Assembly: GCF_002029255.1 (NCBI RefSeq) | Contig: NZ_MZGT01000015.1 | Location: 1-64,000 of the forward strand | Length of the DNA: 64,000 bases | Source: Clostridium chromiireducens | Lineage (GTDB): Bacteria; Bacillota; Clostridia; Clostridiales; Clostridiaceae | Reading direction: 5' to 3' | In this document: piece after piece, positions 44,714 through 54,342 of the stretch | Numbering within the stretch: the first letter of the stretch is position 1 | Layout of the letters: every line of letters starts with the position of its first letter | Notes under the pieces: model-generated | The model's database searches: none | What the model was told of the DNA's origin: nothing | Seen by the model: only the letters and a program-made list of their open reading frames with translations | Position numbers and translations under genes: made by a program

Positions 44714-45736
44714 ATGAATAAACATTTACTTTTGATAGATGGGTCATCCCTTTTATCTTGCTGTTTCTTTGGGAATCTTCCAAAGGAATATAAATTTGCT
44801 AAAACTGATGAAGAAAAGGATAAATATTTAAATAAAATACGCCAGTCTCCTCAAGGGGAATTTACAAATGGTGTTTTTACAATGATGGCAGCAATGCTTA
44901 AAGTAATTAGGAATCAAAGGCCTACCCATATGGTTGTGGCTTGGGATCGTACTAAGGAATTTACATTTAGAAAAGAATTATTTCCCGACTACAAAGGACA
45001 TAGAAAAGAATTTAGAAGTGAGCTTGGCAACCAGTTTGCTTTAGCTCAGAAAGTTTTAAAAGACATGGGAATAGCACAGTTTTTATTTGATGAATATGAA
45101 GCTGATGATATAATCGGTACATTATCAAAGAAATTTCAAAAGGATATGAGAGTTACTATTTGGACAAAAGATCAGGATTGTCTGCAGCTTGCAGATGATA
45201 ACATAAGGGTTTGGCTCATAACTTCAAAATGTTCTGATATGTATAGTCAGCTAGGAGTAGATAATAAACAGTTAAATATACCTAGCGGTATATTTGAATA
45301 TACGCCGTATTATGTAAAGCACTTCTATGGTGTAGATCCAATTCAAATAATAGATAGAAAAGCAATTGAGGGGGATCCTTCGGATAATATTCCGGGAATA
45401 AGTGGAGTAGGCGAAAAATCAGTTATTCCATTGCTTCAAGAATTTGAGACAGTGGAAGGAATATATGATTTTATTGAAAATTCCTCTGAAAAAGAAATTA
45501 AAGAAACATTTAAAGAACTAGGAATTTCTCGTTCACCTTTATCAAGATTAATTGAAGAATCGGATACAAAACTAGTAGGAAAAAAAGCTGCTTTTCTTTC
45601 TAAAAAGCTAGCGACTATAAAATGTGATATTGAGGAACTCGAATGTGTTATTGCAGATGAATTGAATCTTGAAATAAATGAAGATGTTATGAAAAGTACA
45701 TTCGAGGAATTGGGATTTCAGAGCTTATTAAAATAA
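44714..45736 (+). CDS. Stand-alone 5'-3' exonuclease (Pol I N-terminal domain/FEN type)
   Basis: This 340-residue protein has the metal-binding core DGSSLL, VVAWDRTKEFTFRKELFPDYKGHR, YEADDIIGTL, TKDQDCLQLADD and the helix-hairpin-helix GDPSDNIPGISGVGEKS. It lacks the polymerase domain, so it acts as a separate flap or RNA-primer nuclease. The ATG at 44714 follows GAGGAGCG. The frame extends 28 codons upstream without family similarity. Confidence 0.88.
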   Translation: MNKHLLLIDGSSLLSCCFFGNLPKEYKFAKTDEEKDKYLNKIRQSPQGEFTNGVFTMMAAMLKVIRNQRPTHMVVAWDRTKEFTFRKELFPDYKGHRKEFRSELGNQFALAQKVLKDMGIAQFLFDEYEADDIIGTLSKKFQKDMRVTIWTKDQDCLQLADDNIRVWLITSKCSDMYSQLGVDNKQLNIPSGIFEYTPYYVKHFYGVDPIQIIDRKAIEGDPSDNIPGISGVGEKSVIPLLQEFETVEGIYDFIENSSEKEIKETFKELGISRSPLSRLIEESDTKLVGKKAAFLSKKLATIKCDIEELECVIADELNLEINEDVMKSTFEELGFQSLLK

Positions 45737-45879
45737 TAAGCTCATTTGACTTAAAAGAGCGGATTTTCCATTAAACTACTCTCGGTTAAAGATTTTTCTG
45801 GGTTTTGTTAAATATATTCTGAATTAAATAGTTTATGAAGTACAAATTATCGTATAAATAAGTTTGATCATAAAAAAGA

Positions 45880-45908
45880 TTGACAAGAAAAGATTGGCAA
45901 GATATAAT
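45880..45908 (+). promoter_or_regulatory. Consensus promoter of the nucleoside ABC operon
   Basis: TTGACA (45880-45885), a 17-base spacer and TATAAT (45903-45908) form a perfect sigma-A promoter. Confidence 0.8.
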
Positions 45909-45962
45909 GTCAATATAGTTTAGTGAGAGTAAAAAAAATTAATACAGTTTAAATTAGACAAG

Positions 45963-46002
45963 GGCGTCTTATTCCATAATTTATGGAGTAAGGCTTTTTT
46001 TA
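45963..46002 (+). terminator. Attenuator-like terminator in the leader
   Basis: CTTATTCCAT and ATGGAGTAAG pair, followed by a long T run. The hairpin is about 50 nt after the promoter and 34 nt before the first gene, so it should end transcription unless overridden. AGAC (45955-45958) and GTCT (45966-45969) offer an alternative pairing. The leader is too short for a canonical purine riboswitch. Confidence 0.65.
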
Positions 46003-46035
46003 TTTTAATAAAGTATTAAATTGGGGGGCAATAGA

Positions 46036-47571
46036 GTGGAATTTCTTAGGATGGAAAATATAACGAAGAGGTTCGGTGATGTCTTTGCAAATAAGGATAT
46101 CAATTTAATAGTAAATGAAGGTGAGGTTCATACTCTTTTAGGTGAAAATGGCGCAGGAAAGAGCACACTCATGAATATTCTTGTTGGCCTATACCAGCCA
46201 ACTAAAGGAAATTTATATCTTCATGGAAATAAAGTGAAAATAGATTCTCCTGCAAAGGCAGTTAATATGGGAATTGGAATGGTTCATCAACATTTTATGC
46301 TTATTGAGGCTATGACAGTCTTTGAAAACATAATTTTAGGAACTACAAAAGACAAATCTATTTTTATTAAAAAAGATACTATTAAGAAAGAAATTATGGA
46401 ATTAGCTGAAAAATATGAATTGAATGTAGAGCTAGATAAACAAATAACTGAAATTTCAGTAGGTGAGCAGCAGAGAGTAGAAATACTTAAGGCTTTATAT
46501 AGAGGAGCAGAGCTTTTGGTTTTAGATGAACCTACAGCAGCTCTAACAGACATAGAAGTTGACGGACTATTTAAAATTATCAGAAAACTTACAAGTGAAA
46601 GGAAATCTGTCATTTTTATATCTCATAAGATGAGAGAAGTTCTAGAAATTAGTGATAGAATTACTATTCTTAGAGCGGGTCAGACAATCAAAACTTTGGA
46701 TAAAAGCAAAACAAATTCAGAAGAACTTGCAAGTCTTATGATAGGACGAGAATTGGTTCAAAGCGAATATAAAAAAGTTAAAAAAACAACACAAGATGTT
46801 ATCGCTATAGAACATGTAGATTATAATAAGAAATCAAAACATAATGGGTTATGCGATATCTCACTCACTATTGGTAAAGGAGAAATAGTTGGTATTGCAG
46901 GCGTTGATGGGAATGGTCAATCTCAGTTGGCTCAACTGATAACAGGAGTTATTTCACCAGATAATGGACAAGTTTTTTTGAAGTCAAAGAAGATTTCAAA
47001 ATTCTTGCCAGAGAATTTTATTAACTCAAATGTTTCCCATGTGCCTGAAGATAGAAATAAGATGGGCCTAGTAGGAAATATGAGTATAAAGGAAAATATT
47101 GTCCTTAAAGCCACTGAAAAAGCACAATTCTCCTTAGGTAATGGATTATTTTTAAAGAAGAAAGCAATAACTGAGTATGCAAATAAAATGAAAGAGAAAT
47201 ATGACATTAGATGTGACTCAGTAGAACAAGAAACAAGAAATCTTTCAGGTGGAAATCAGCAAAAGGTTATCCTTGCACGAGAAATGGAAGAAAATCCGGA
47301 TTTATTAGTAGCGGTTCACCCTACAAGAGGACTTGATATAGGTGCTACAAGGTATGTTCATGATAAGATGATAGATTCTAGAGATAAAGGCTGTGGGGTA
47401 TTACTTATAAGTGCTGATTTTGATGAAGTATTAAAATTGTCAGATAGAATTATAGTAATGTTTGAAGGAAAGATTGTAGGCACATTTTCAGGTGAAAATC
47501 CTCTGATTAATGAAATTTCACTTGCTATAGCTGGAAGAACTAAAGAGAGCTTGGAGGAAGCATTAGTATGA
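46036..47571 (+). CDS. Nucleoside/BMP-type ABC transporter, duplicated ATPase
   Basis: This 511-residue double ABC ATPase has an N-half with Walker A GENGAGKST, signature SVGEQQRVE and Walker B LLVLDEPTAAL. The C-half has GVDGNGQSQ, SGGNQQKV and LLVAVHPTRGLDIGA. This layout matches the YufO/NupO/RbsA-like group. The GTG at 46036 is favoured by GGGGGG seven bases upstream. It powers uptake with the next two permeases and the lipoprotein. Confidence 0.87.
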   Translation: MEFLRMENITKRFGDVFANKDINLIVNEGEVHTLLGENGAGKSTLMNILVGLYQPTKGNLYLHGNKVKIDSPAKAVNMGIGMVHQHFMLIEAMTVFENIILGTTKDKSIFIKKDTIKKEIMELAEKYELNVELDKQITEISVGEQQRVEILKALYRGAELLVLDEPTAALTDIEVDGLFKIIRKLTSERKSVIFISHKMREVLEISDRITILRAGQTIKTLDKSKTNSEELASLMIGRELVQSEYKKVKKTTQDVIAIEHVDYNKKSKHNGLCDISLTIGKGEIVGIAGVDGNGQSQLAQLITGVISPDNGQVFLKSKKISKFLPENFINSNVSHVPEDRNKMGLVGNMSIKENIVLKATEKAQFSLGNGLFLKKKAITEYANKMKEKYDIRCDSVEQETRNLSGGNQQKVILAREMEENPDLLVAVHPTRGLDIGATRYVHDKMIDSRDKGCGVLLISADFDEVLKLSDRIIVMFEGKIVGTFSGENPLINEISLAIAGRTKESLEEALV

Positions 47572-48641
47572 AATTAAATAATATTTTAATAAAAATCTTA
47601 ATACCAATTATAGCCATGATATTTGCTTTTATAGTTGGTGCAATATTGATTGCTGGTATTGGAGGAAATCCTAGTGAAGCATTTACTTATTTATTTAAAG
47701 GAGCCCTTGGGAATTCTGCAAACATTGGAAAGACGTTAGTTAAAGCTACTCCATTAATTTTTACAGGACTAGCAGCAACCTTTGCATATAGATGTGGAGT
47801 TTTTAACTTAGGAGCAGAAGGCCAGTTTGTTATGGGAGCTGTAACTAGTATATGGGTTTCAATAACTGTAAAAGGAATATCAGGAGTTCCACTTATAATA
47901 TTAAGCTTGATACTTGGAATCATAGTAGGTGGAATATGGGGAGCTATTCCAGGAATCTTAAGGATCACAAGAGGTCTAAATGAAATGATAGTAAGCATTA
48001 TGCTTAATTATGTAGCAATACTTTTTATGGGATATCTTTATTCTGGGCCATTAAGAGAAGGCAGTGTTCCACAAACACAAGCAGTTGATGATAATTTGAA
48101 ATTAGGACGAATATTTGAGGGATCAAATGTCCATGCAGGGTTTATAATAGCCATAGTTTTAGCTATTATAATATATTACTTCCTATTTTATACGTCAAAA
48201 GGATTTAAACTTCGTGCAGTAGGTTTAAATGACACAGCTTCAATGTACAATGGCTTTTCAGTTAAAAGGTACATGCTTTTAGCATTTATTGTTTCAGGAG
48301 CGATAGCTGGACTTGGTGGAAGCGTTGAACTTCACGGTGTTCAATATCGTTTAATGGCTGGTTTTGGAACTGGATATGGTTTTGATGGTGTAGCAATAGC
48401 CCTTATTGGTCAGCTAAACCCAATAGGAACTGTTCTCGTAGCATATCTTTTTGCAGTACTGCGTACTGGAGCAAATACAATGCAGGTAGGGACAGGAATG
48501 CCAACATCGGTAATAGACATTATTCAAGCATTAGTTATTGTTTTTGCAGTAGCAGGAAGTGCACTTGTTAACCTTCCTAGGGTTAAACAATTTTTTATTA
48601 ATATAACATCAAAGAAACAAGCAAAGGTGGTGGAAGGATAA
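47568..48641 (+). CDS. Nucleoside/BMP-type ABC transporter permease 1
   Basis: This 357-residue protein has multiple spans. It is of the YufP/NupP branched-chain-type permease family, with AATFAYRCGVFNLGAEGQFVMGA and the conserved GLNDTASMYNGFSVKR loop. It overlaps the ATPase by four bases. Confidence 0.88.
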   Translation: MKLNNILIKILIPIIAMIFAFIVGAILIAGIGGNPSEAFTYLFKGALGNSANIGKTLVKATPLIFTGLAATFAYRCGVFNLGAEGQFVMGAVTSIWVSITVKGISGVPLIILSLILGIIVGGIWGAIPGILRITRGLNEMIVSIMLNYVAILFMGYLYSGPLREGSVPQTQAVDDNLKLGRIFEGSNVHAGFIIAIVLAIIIYYFLFYTSKGFKLRAVGLNDTASMYNGFSVKRYMLLAFIVSGAIAGLGGSVELHGVQYRLMAGFGTGYGFDGVAIALIGQLNPIGTVLVAYLFAVLRTGANTMQVGTGMPTSVIDIIQALVIVFAVAGSALVNLPRVKQFFINITSKKQAKVVEG

Positions 48642-49582
48642 TGGGTTATATATTTAATGTAGGATTTATTCAGGAATTGCTTTTATCAACAGTTCGTATG
48701 GCAACACCTATTCTTATAGTTGCACTTGCTGAACTTTATTCAGAACGTGCTGGACTTGTAAATATTGGTCTTGATGGCATAATGGCCTTCGGCGCTTTAA
48801 TTGGATTTTTAGTAGGTTATACCACTGGGAATCCTTACCTTGGAATTTTAGCAGGAGCAGTTGGAGGCGTAGTTGTGAATATGATTTATGCTTTTTGTGT
48901 AATCCATCTTTGTGCAGAACAGATAGTATATGGTATGGCAATTAATATATTTGCACCTGCAATAGCGTCATTTATTTATAAAATTTATTTTGGTGTTAAT
49001 TCGACATTAATACAAGGTGCATTGATGGATCCATTAACTATTCCTTTATTATCAAGTATACCAATACTAGGGAAAGTATTCTTTAATCATACACCGATAG
49101 TTTATTTTACATACTTAATGGTTCCTATAACTGCAATATTTTTAAATAAGACAAAAGCAGGATTAAATTTTAAAGCTGTTGGTGAATTTCCTAAAGCGGC
49201 AGAGTCCTTAGGAATCCATGTAATTAGACAGAAATATATTGCATGCATCATATGTGGAGCTTTGGCAGGTATTGGAGGCGCATACCTTACAACATGCTAC
49301 ATTAACACATATTCAGATGGGGTAGTTTCAGGGAGAGGATTTATAGCATTATCTGCAGTAATCTTTGGAAGATGGATGCCAGGTGGAGTGCTGCTTGCTG
49401 CATTATTATTCGGATTTGCCGATGCTCTTCAGTTACGTATGCAGATAGCTAGTTCGGGGACACCTTATCAGCTTCTGGCAATGATTCCATATTTATGTAC
49501 ATTATTTGCTTTAGCATTCTTTGGAATCAAAAAAGCAGGTCCAAAAGCAAATGGAAAACCATATTTCAGAGAAGAACGTTAA
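48641..49582 (+). CDS. Nucleoside/BMP-type ABC transporter permease 2
   Basis: This 313-residue permease of the YufQ/NupQ type has ERAGLVNIGLDGIMAFGALIGF and VGEFPKAAESLGIHVIRQKY. It starts with TAATG overlap to permease 1. It forms the heterodimeric membrane channel. Confidence 0.88.
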   Translation: MGYIFNVGFIQELLLSTVRMATPILIVALAELYSERAGLVNIGLDGIMAFGALIGFLVGYTTGNPYLGILAGAVGGVVVNMIYAFCVIHLCAEQIVYGMAINIFAPAIASFIYKIYFGVNSTLIQGALMDPLTIPLLSSIPILGKVFFNHTPIVYFTYLMVPITAIFLNKTKAGLNFKAVGEFPKAAESLGIHVIRQKYIACIICGALAGIGGAYLTTCYINTYSDGVVSGRGFIALSAVIFGRWMPGGVLLAALLFGFADALQLRMQIASSGTPYQLLAMIPYLCTLFALAFFGIKKAGPKANGKPYFREER

Positions 49583-49661
49583 TATGAGATGTCTAAATTA
49601 TGGGTTTTACCTACAATAATATAGATAAAAAGTAATCAATAAACAAATGGAGGGGACAAAT

Positions 49662-50666
49662 ATGAAAAAATTATTATCATTATTTTTAGCAATGTGCACA
49701 TTAGTTGCATTATTAACTGGGTGTGGTGCCTCGAAAACTGCTGATACATCAGCTAAGGAATCAAATGATGCAAAAAAGAAAACTTATAAAGTTGCTATGA
49801 TTGCAGACTCAACAATTTCAGATGGTGGATGGGGTGCAGCATGTTACAATGCTATGGTAGCAGCTGCAAAAGAAAAGGGGTTTGAAACTCAATATACTGA
49901 TGGTCTTAAAACAGCAGATTTTGCTCAAAGTATAAGATCTTATGCAGATTTGGGATATGACTTAATTTTTGCACCTGGTAATCAATACTCGGATGCAGTA
50001 AAAGAAGTAGCAAAAGATTATCCTGATGTGCACTTTGCATTATTAAATGGTACAATTGAAACAGACAACATAGTATCTCTTTTACCAGATGCCGATCAAA
50101 TAGGGCAAATGGCAGGTGCTCTTGCAGGGCTTATGAGTAAAACAAACAATATTGGTTTTATTGGAGGTATGGAATTAGATACTACTAAAGCAAAACTTGC
50201 AAGTTATGAAGCGGCAGCAAAAGTTGTTAATCCTAACATCAAAGTTTCAGCAGCTTATGCTGGTTCATTTAGTGATACTGCAAAAGGAATGGAAATCGCA
50301 AATTCTATGGTAACAACAAACAATGTAGATGTAATGTTTGGTGATGCAAGTGCAGTTGACTCAGGTGCGCGTCAAGCATTAGCTGGTCATCCCAATACGT
50401 TTGATATCGGTCAACCAAGTGATCTAGCAAAAGATGATAAATCAGGAGTGGTTATTTCTAGTGTATTAACAGATAATGCGACAATGATAAAATTATGTAT
50501 GGATGATATTATAAATGGTAAGTTTGGTAAGAAAACTATTTATGGAAATATTGAAAATGGGTGTTTAAGTGTTGGGACATTTAGTGATAAAGTACCAAAA
50601 GATGTTCAAGCTAAATATTTAGAAATAGTAGATAAAATTAAAGCAGGTACATTCGTTAAGAAATAA
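49662..50666 (+). CDS. BMP family substrate-binding lipoprotein
   Basis: This 334-residue lipoprotein has the lipobox ALLTGC and the BMP/Med core (VAMIADSTISDGGWGAACYNAM, GNQYSDAVKEVAKDYPDVHFALLNG). Relatives bind purine nucleosides. The ATG at 49662 follows GGAGGGG. An upstream in-frame ATG at 49647 overlaps the ribosome site. Confidence 0.88.
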   Translation: MKKLLSLFLAMCTLVALLTGCGASKTADTSAKESNDAKKKTYKVAMIADSTISDGGWGAACYNAMVAAAKEKGFETQYTDGLKTADFAQSIRSYADLGYDLIFAPGNQYSDAVKEVAKDYPDVHFALLNGTIETDNIVSLLPDADQIGQMAGALAGLMSKTNNIGFIGGMELDTTKAKLASYEAAAKVVNPNIKVSAAYAGSFSDTAKGMEIANSMVTTNNVDVMFGDASAVDSGARQALAGHPNTFDIGQPSDLAKDDKSGVVISSVLTDNATMIKLCMDDIINGKFGKKTIYGNIENGCLSVGTFSDKVPKDVQAKYLEIVDKIKAGTFVKK

Positions 50667-50690
50667 ATTGAAATTAAGTATTATTGCAGA

Positions 50691-50723
50691 AAGAGAATTC
50701 ACTTAGGTGAATTCTCTTTTATA
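50691..50723 (+). terminator. Terminator of the nucleoside ABC operon
   Basis: AAGAGAATTCAC and GTGAATTCTCTT form a 12-bp stem with a short T run. Confidence 0.8.
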
Positions 50724-50752
50724 TATACTTTTTGTTTCATGATTAGGATACT

Positions 50753-51676
50753 TTACATGATTATTTTCAAAAGTACAGGCAAGGTAAATATAGAAAATAA
50801 AGTAGTAGCAACTACAAATACAGATGCATATTCTCTCTTTATGTTAAAGCTGTCTGCAAATATGGAAGTCATTGCTGCAGCAGGCATTGAAGCAAGAATG
50901 ATAACAGAATTTGAAACTATAGTTCTGTCATTTATTAATTGGGATATGAAATATAAAATTATTGGGATTATGATTAGTTTAGCAGTTAGGCCATAGTATA
51001 GGGTCCAGTCTCGTAAATATTCCTTTAATTTTATTTTATAAGACAGTGCACCAACTATTATCATGGATAAAGGTCCTGTCATGTTACCGATAGAATTAGC
51101 ACTTGCTGAAATTACCTCTGGCAGTTTTAGATCGAAGATCATTATGAATACTCCAATGTAAACAGCAATAAGTGAGGGATTTTTAAGTGCTTTTAACATT
51201 TCCTTTGCTAGATTCATTTTCTCTATATTTCCTTTAAATATCATAACTCCATAGGTCCAAAGAAGAATCGTGAAAAAGATATTGAAAATTGAACCATACA
51301 TAACCGCCTCAGGCCCATATACTGCATTTAGTACAGGAAAACCGATGTAACCAGTATTAGTAAATATATTTGCAAAGTGTAATATAATCCTTTTTTCATT
51401 TTTTACTGGAAACATTAACATAAAGGACGAAATTCCAATTATAGCATATGCTGAAAAGCTATAGTAAAAGGTCTTAAGAATATTAATTTTAACACCAGGA
51501 TCATATTGAAAGCTAAAGGATGAAATAATCATGCAGGGAAGTGTAATATCTAATAGTATATCTGTTAAGCTTTTGGTTACCTTACTATTTATAATTCCCT
51601 TTTTACTTCCATATACGCCCACTAAAATTATTAAGAACAAAGAAATAATACTATTCATAATAGTTGGTATTTCCAT
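50753..51676 (-). CDS. AEC family transporter
   Basis: This 307-residue membrane protein has ten or so hydrophobic segments and the auxin-efflux-carrier features LTDILLDITLPCMIISSF, FTNTGYIGFPVLNAVYG and ASMPAAAMTSIFADSF. It may move malate or other organic anions, and the substrate is unknown. It starts with ATG behind GGAGGT on the - strand. Confidence 0.86.
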   Translation of the reverse strand: MEIPTIMNSIISLFLIILVGVYGSKKGIINSKVTKSLTDILLDITLPCMIISSFSFQYDPGVKINILKTFYYSFSAYAIIGISSFMLMFPVKNEKRIILHFANIFTNTGYIGFPVLNAVYGPEAVMYGSIFNIFFTILLWTYGVMIFKGNIEKMNLAKEMLKALKNPSLIAVYIGVFIMIFDLKLPEVISASANSIGNMTGPLSMIIVGALSYKIKLKEYLRDWTLYYGLTAKLIIIPIILYFISQLINDRTIVSNSVIILASMPAAAMTSIFADSFNIKREYASVFVVATTLFSIFTLPVLLKIIM

Positions 51677-51805
51677 TATTATGATACCTCCTAATTACGT
51701 ATTATTCATATTATTCATAAGTTTAAAATATTGTGCAAGAGTTATACTGGAAATTAGAATAGTAGAGGTATACAGTTATAATGGTTAGTATAGATAGATA
51801 AACTT

Positions 51806-52630
51806 TTACAATAGTTTGTCCTCTTCGGATAGAGTTTCATTCATGCTTCCAGTTCTATATCCAAGTAAGTCTAAAGTAACATATGTGAAACCTAGTTTTT
51901 TAAATTCGTTACCTATACGATCCATAAATTTTTGATTATAAAATTTCTCTCTTTCAGTTGGGGCTACCTCAATTCTTGCAATTTCTCCATGATGCCTTAC
52001 TCTAACTTGAGTTATACCTGAATCCAATAGAAACTGTTCAGCTTTATCGACCATAGTTAGTTTTGGTAAAGTAATTTTGTTACCATAAGGAAACCTAGAA
52101 GATAAACAAGCAAACGAAGGCTTATCCCAAGTCGGGAGTCCAAGTTCCTTAGATAATTCGCGTATATCATTTTTAGTTAATCCAGCTTCTTTAAGTGGAC
52201 TTATAACATTAAGCTCCTTGGCGGCCACCATACCAGGTCTGTAATCTCCAGTATCATCAAGGTTTGAACCATCGAACACATATCTAACTCCATTTTCCAA
52301 TGCGAGATTATTTATTTTTGTAAAGAGTTCTTTTTTACAATAATAACATCTATTCTTTGGATTCATAGCAAAGCCTTCAATCTCTAATTCTTCAGAGGAA
52401 ATTACAAGATGTTTAGCATTAACATCCTTAGCATATTTTATTGCTTCATTTAATTCTCTTTTTGGATAAGTTGAAGAGGTTGCTGTAACAGCAATTACAT
52501 TATCACCTAAAACTTCTTTTGCCACTTTTAAAAGAAAAGTACTATCTACACCTCCGGAAAAAGCTATAGCAGCACTTTCTCTTTTCTTAATAATATCCTT
52601 AAGTAATTTATATTTTTCTTTAAGTAACAT
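51806..52630 (-). CDS. larE: LarE-type ATP-dependent sulfur transferase
   Basis: This 274-residue PP-loop protein has SGGVDST at ~25-31. The LarE catalytic cysteine is in SFACLSSRFPYG (C175), and there is a CXXC at C95/C98 (NRCYYCKK). LarE inserts sulfur into the nickel-pincer nucleotide cofactor precursor of lactate racemase. Three conserved cysteines could instead bind a 4Fe-4S cluster, as reported for some homologues. No larA, larB or larC is adjacent. The second ATG (52630) is preferred because AGGAGG is only one base from the first. Confidence 0.85.
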   Translation of the reverse strand: MLLKEKYKLLKDIIKKRESAAIAFSGGVDSTFLLKVAKEVLGDNVIAVTATSSTYPKRELNEAIKYAKDVNAKHLVISSEELEIEGFAMNPKNRCYYCKKELFTKINNLALENGVRYVFDGSNLDDTGDYRPGMVAAKELNVISPLKEAGLTKNDIRELSKELGLPTWDKPSFACLSSRFPYGNKITLPKLTMVDKAEQFLLDSGITQVRVRHHGEIARIEVAPTEREKFYNQKFMDRIGNEFKKLGFTYVTLDLLGYRTGSMNETLSEEDKLL

Positions 52631-52792
52631 ATTCATTCCTCCTATTTTATTTTAAATATTAATAATAGTAAATAAATATCGAAATACTATTAGACTTTAC
52701 ATATATATTTACTTGGTTTTCTAGGTAAAAAGCACAATTATTTTTTCAATATTAGTGTTTATGAGAAGTGATATTTTGAAATGACAAAACGA

Positions 52793-52811
52793 ATATTCCT
52801 ACGGGTATACT
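52793..52811. promoter_or_regulatory. CsoR/CstR-like inverted repeat near the larE promoter
   Basis: ATATTCC-TA-CGGGTATA is an imperfect palindrome resembling sites bound by copper- or persulfide-sensing CsoR-family repressors. It lies just downstream of TTGACA on the - strand (52843-52848). No csoR-like gene is in the window. Confidence 0.3.
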
Positions 52812-52849
52812 ATGATAATAGCATATAATATGTATTATTTTATGTCAAG

Positions 52850-53010
52850 TAATGGATTTTAATAAAATAAATGTCTATTATATATTAACCATTTATTTAA
52901 ATAGTCATGGATATTACTCTTTTAACAAATTTATAATCGCGAAATAGAATTCTTAAATTTTATATGTTCTAAAAAATTAAGTTCATACTATATACTAATT
53001 CAATATATTA
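52850..53010. other. AT-rich gap between larE and the MglB-like gene
   Basis: The interval contains runs of A/T and no readable gene. It should hold the terminator of the MglB-like gene and the upstream part of the larE promoter, but no strong hairpin is evident. Confidence 0.3.
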
Positions 53011-54051
53011 TTATTTTGTATATTTGTAATAAGGTATTTTTATTGTAATTCCTGTTTCATCAAATTTAAAGTTTGTGCCGCTAATAGGATTTTTACCATA
53101 AACTAGATTCATTCCAACCTCATAAATAGCTTTTGCCTGAGTTTGCAGATCCTCAACTATAAGACCGGTCATAAAGCCCTTATCAACTAGTTCTTTAGCT
53201 TTTAATGAAGCACCAATGCCTACAACTGGAATAAATTTTGAATTACCGCCTTTATTAAAACCATATTTTTGGAGTGCTTCAATTGCTCCTATGGCCATAT
53301 CATCATTATTAGATATTATTGCTTCTATTTTATTACCAAGAGCTAGAAATGAAGATTCTATTGTAGTTTTCGCACAGTCTTTACTCCAATTGCAAACAGT
53401 TGATAAAAGTTCTTGCGTTTTAATTTCATCTTCATTAAGTGCCCGTATAGAGTATTTAGTTTTGGCAATGGTAGATATATTATTTGACTTTCCTTGAAGC
53501 ATCACATATTGCATCACATTATCACTGTTTTTGTCCATAATTTCTCTGTTAGAATTCCATGCATCTGCTAAAACTTTTCCTTCTAAAATACCACCTTGTT
53601 CAACATCTCCAGTTATAATAACAGCTCTTTGATAAGGTCGAATAACGTTCATAATAGATGAAACAGCAGGGAGATAGATAATTAACGGAATATTAGATTT
53701 CATAATTTTATTTAGTGTATTTTCAATTTCTTCAACTTTAGTAGTGATTGGATTAACAACAAAAAGATCGAAGCTCTCATTAAGTGCAATATCAATATTT
53801 TCATTCTCAGTAACTTGGTTTCCTTTTGAATCAAAAAAAGTAAATTCGATTGAATTTTGATTTTCTTTTTGAATATTTTCTAAGCTTTCTTTTGCAGCTG
53901 AGATAAATAAATCATTAAAATTATCTAAAAATACAGCAGCTCGTATTGGCTTCTGAATTGAGAAATTATAAGCATATGATGTGTTTTCAATGTTACGAAA
54001 AAATAATATGAATACCGTTAATAATAGTAATAATTTATTTAATATTTTCAT
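53011..54051 (-). CDS. Orphan MglB-like sugar-binding protein, second copy
   Basis: This 346-residue protein is paralogous to the protein at 19855-20922. Shared blocks are NVMQYVMLQG, SNNDDMAIGAIEALQKYGFNKGG and PVVGIGASLKAKELVDKGFMTG. The N-terminus is a hydrophobic signal (LLLLLTVFILFF) with no lipobox cysteine. No transporter components are nearby. It may be secreted or tethered and act as a sensor input. It starts with ATG after GGAGGAT on the - strand. Confidence 0.8.
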   Translation of the reverse strand: MKILNKLLLLLTVFILFFRNIENTSYAYNFSIQKPIRAAVFLDNFNDLFISAAKESLENIQKENQNSIEFTFFDSKGNQVTENENIDIALNESFDLFVVNPITTKVEEIENTLNKIMKSNIPLIIYLPAVSSIMNVIRPYQRAVIITGDVEQGGILEGKVLADAWNSNREIMDKNSDNVMQYVMLQGKSNNISTIAKTKYSIRALNEDEIKTQELLSTVCNWSKDCAKTTIESSFLALGNKIEAIISNNDDMAIGAIEALQKYGFNKGGNSKFIPVVGIGASLKAKELVDKGFMTGLIVEDLQTQAKAIYEVGMNLVYGKNPISGTNFKFDETGITIKIPYYKYTK

Positions 54052-54342
54052 TTAAATCCTCCAAGCATATTTAATAAATATATTTTTTATTAATATTTAG
54101 TTTAACTTTTAAGTTGAATTTTATTTAATAAATCATTTGGTAATTATATTAGTATATTAGCTGAAAAGGATTCTAGATATTATTTTAAATTTACATTAAT
54201 TCCTCAAGAAAAGATATGGAAATATGAGTACGCGAGAAGGAATAAATAATTAAAAAATGTATAGAATTGTTAAAAAAAATAGAATATAATTAGTTAAATA
54301 TTTATTTGAAATTTAGTATTAGTAAGAGATGGAGGAAAAGTG

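Noticed and set aside
50739-50996. 85-codon + strand frame after the BMP lipoprotein gene
   Set aside because: It overlaps the AEC transporter gene on the opposite strand, which has a clear family match and ribosome site.
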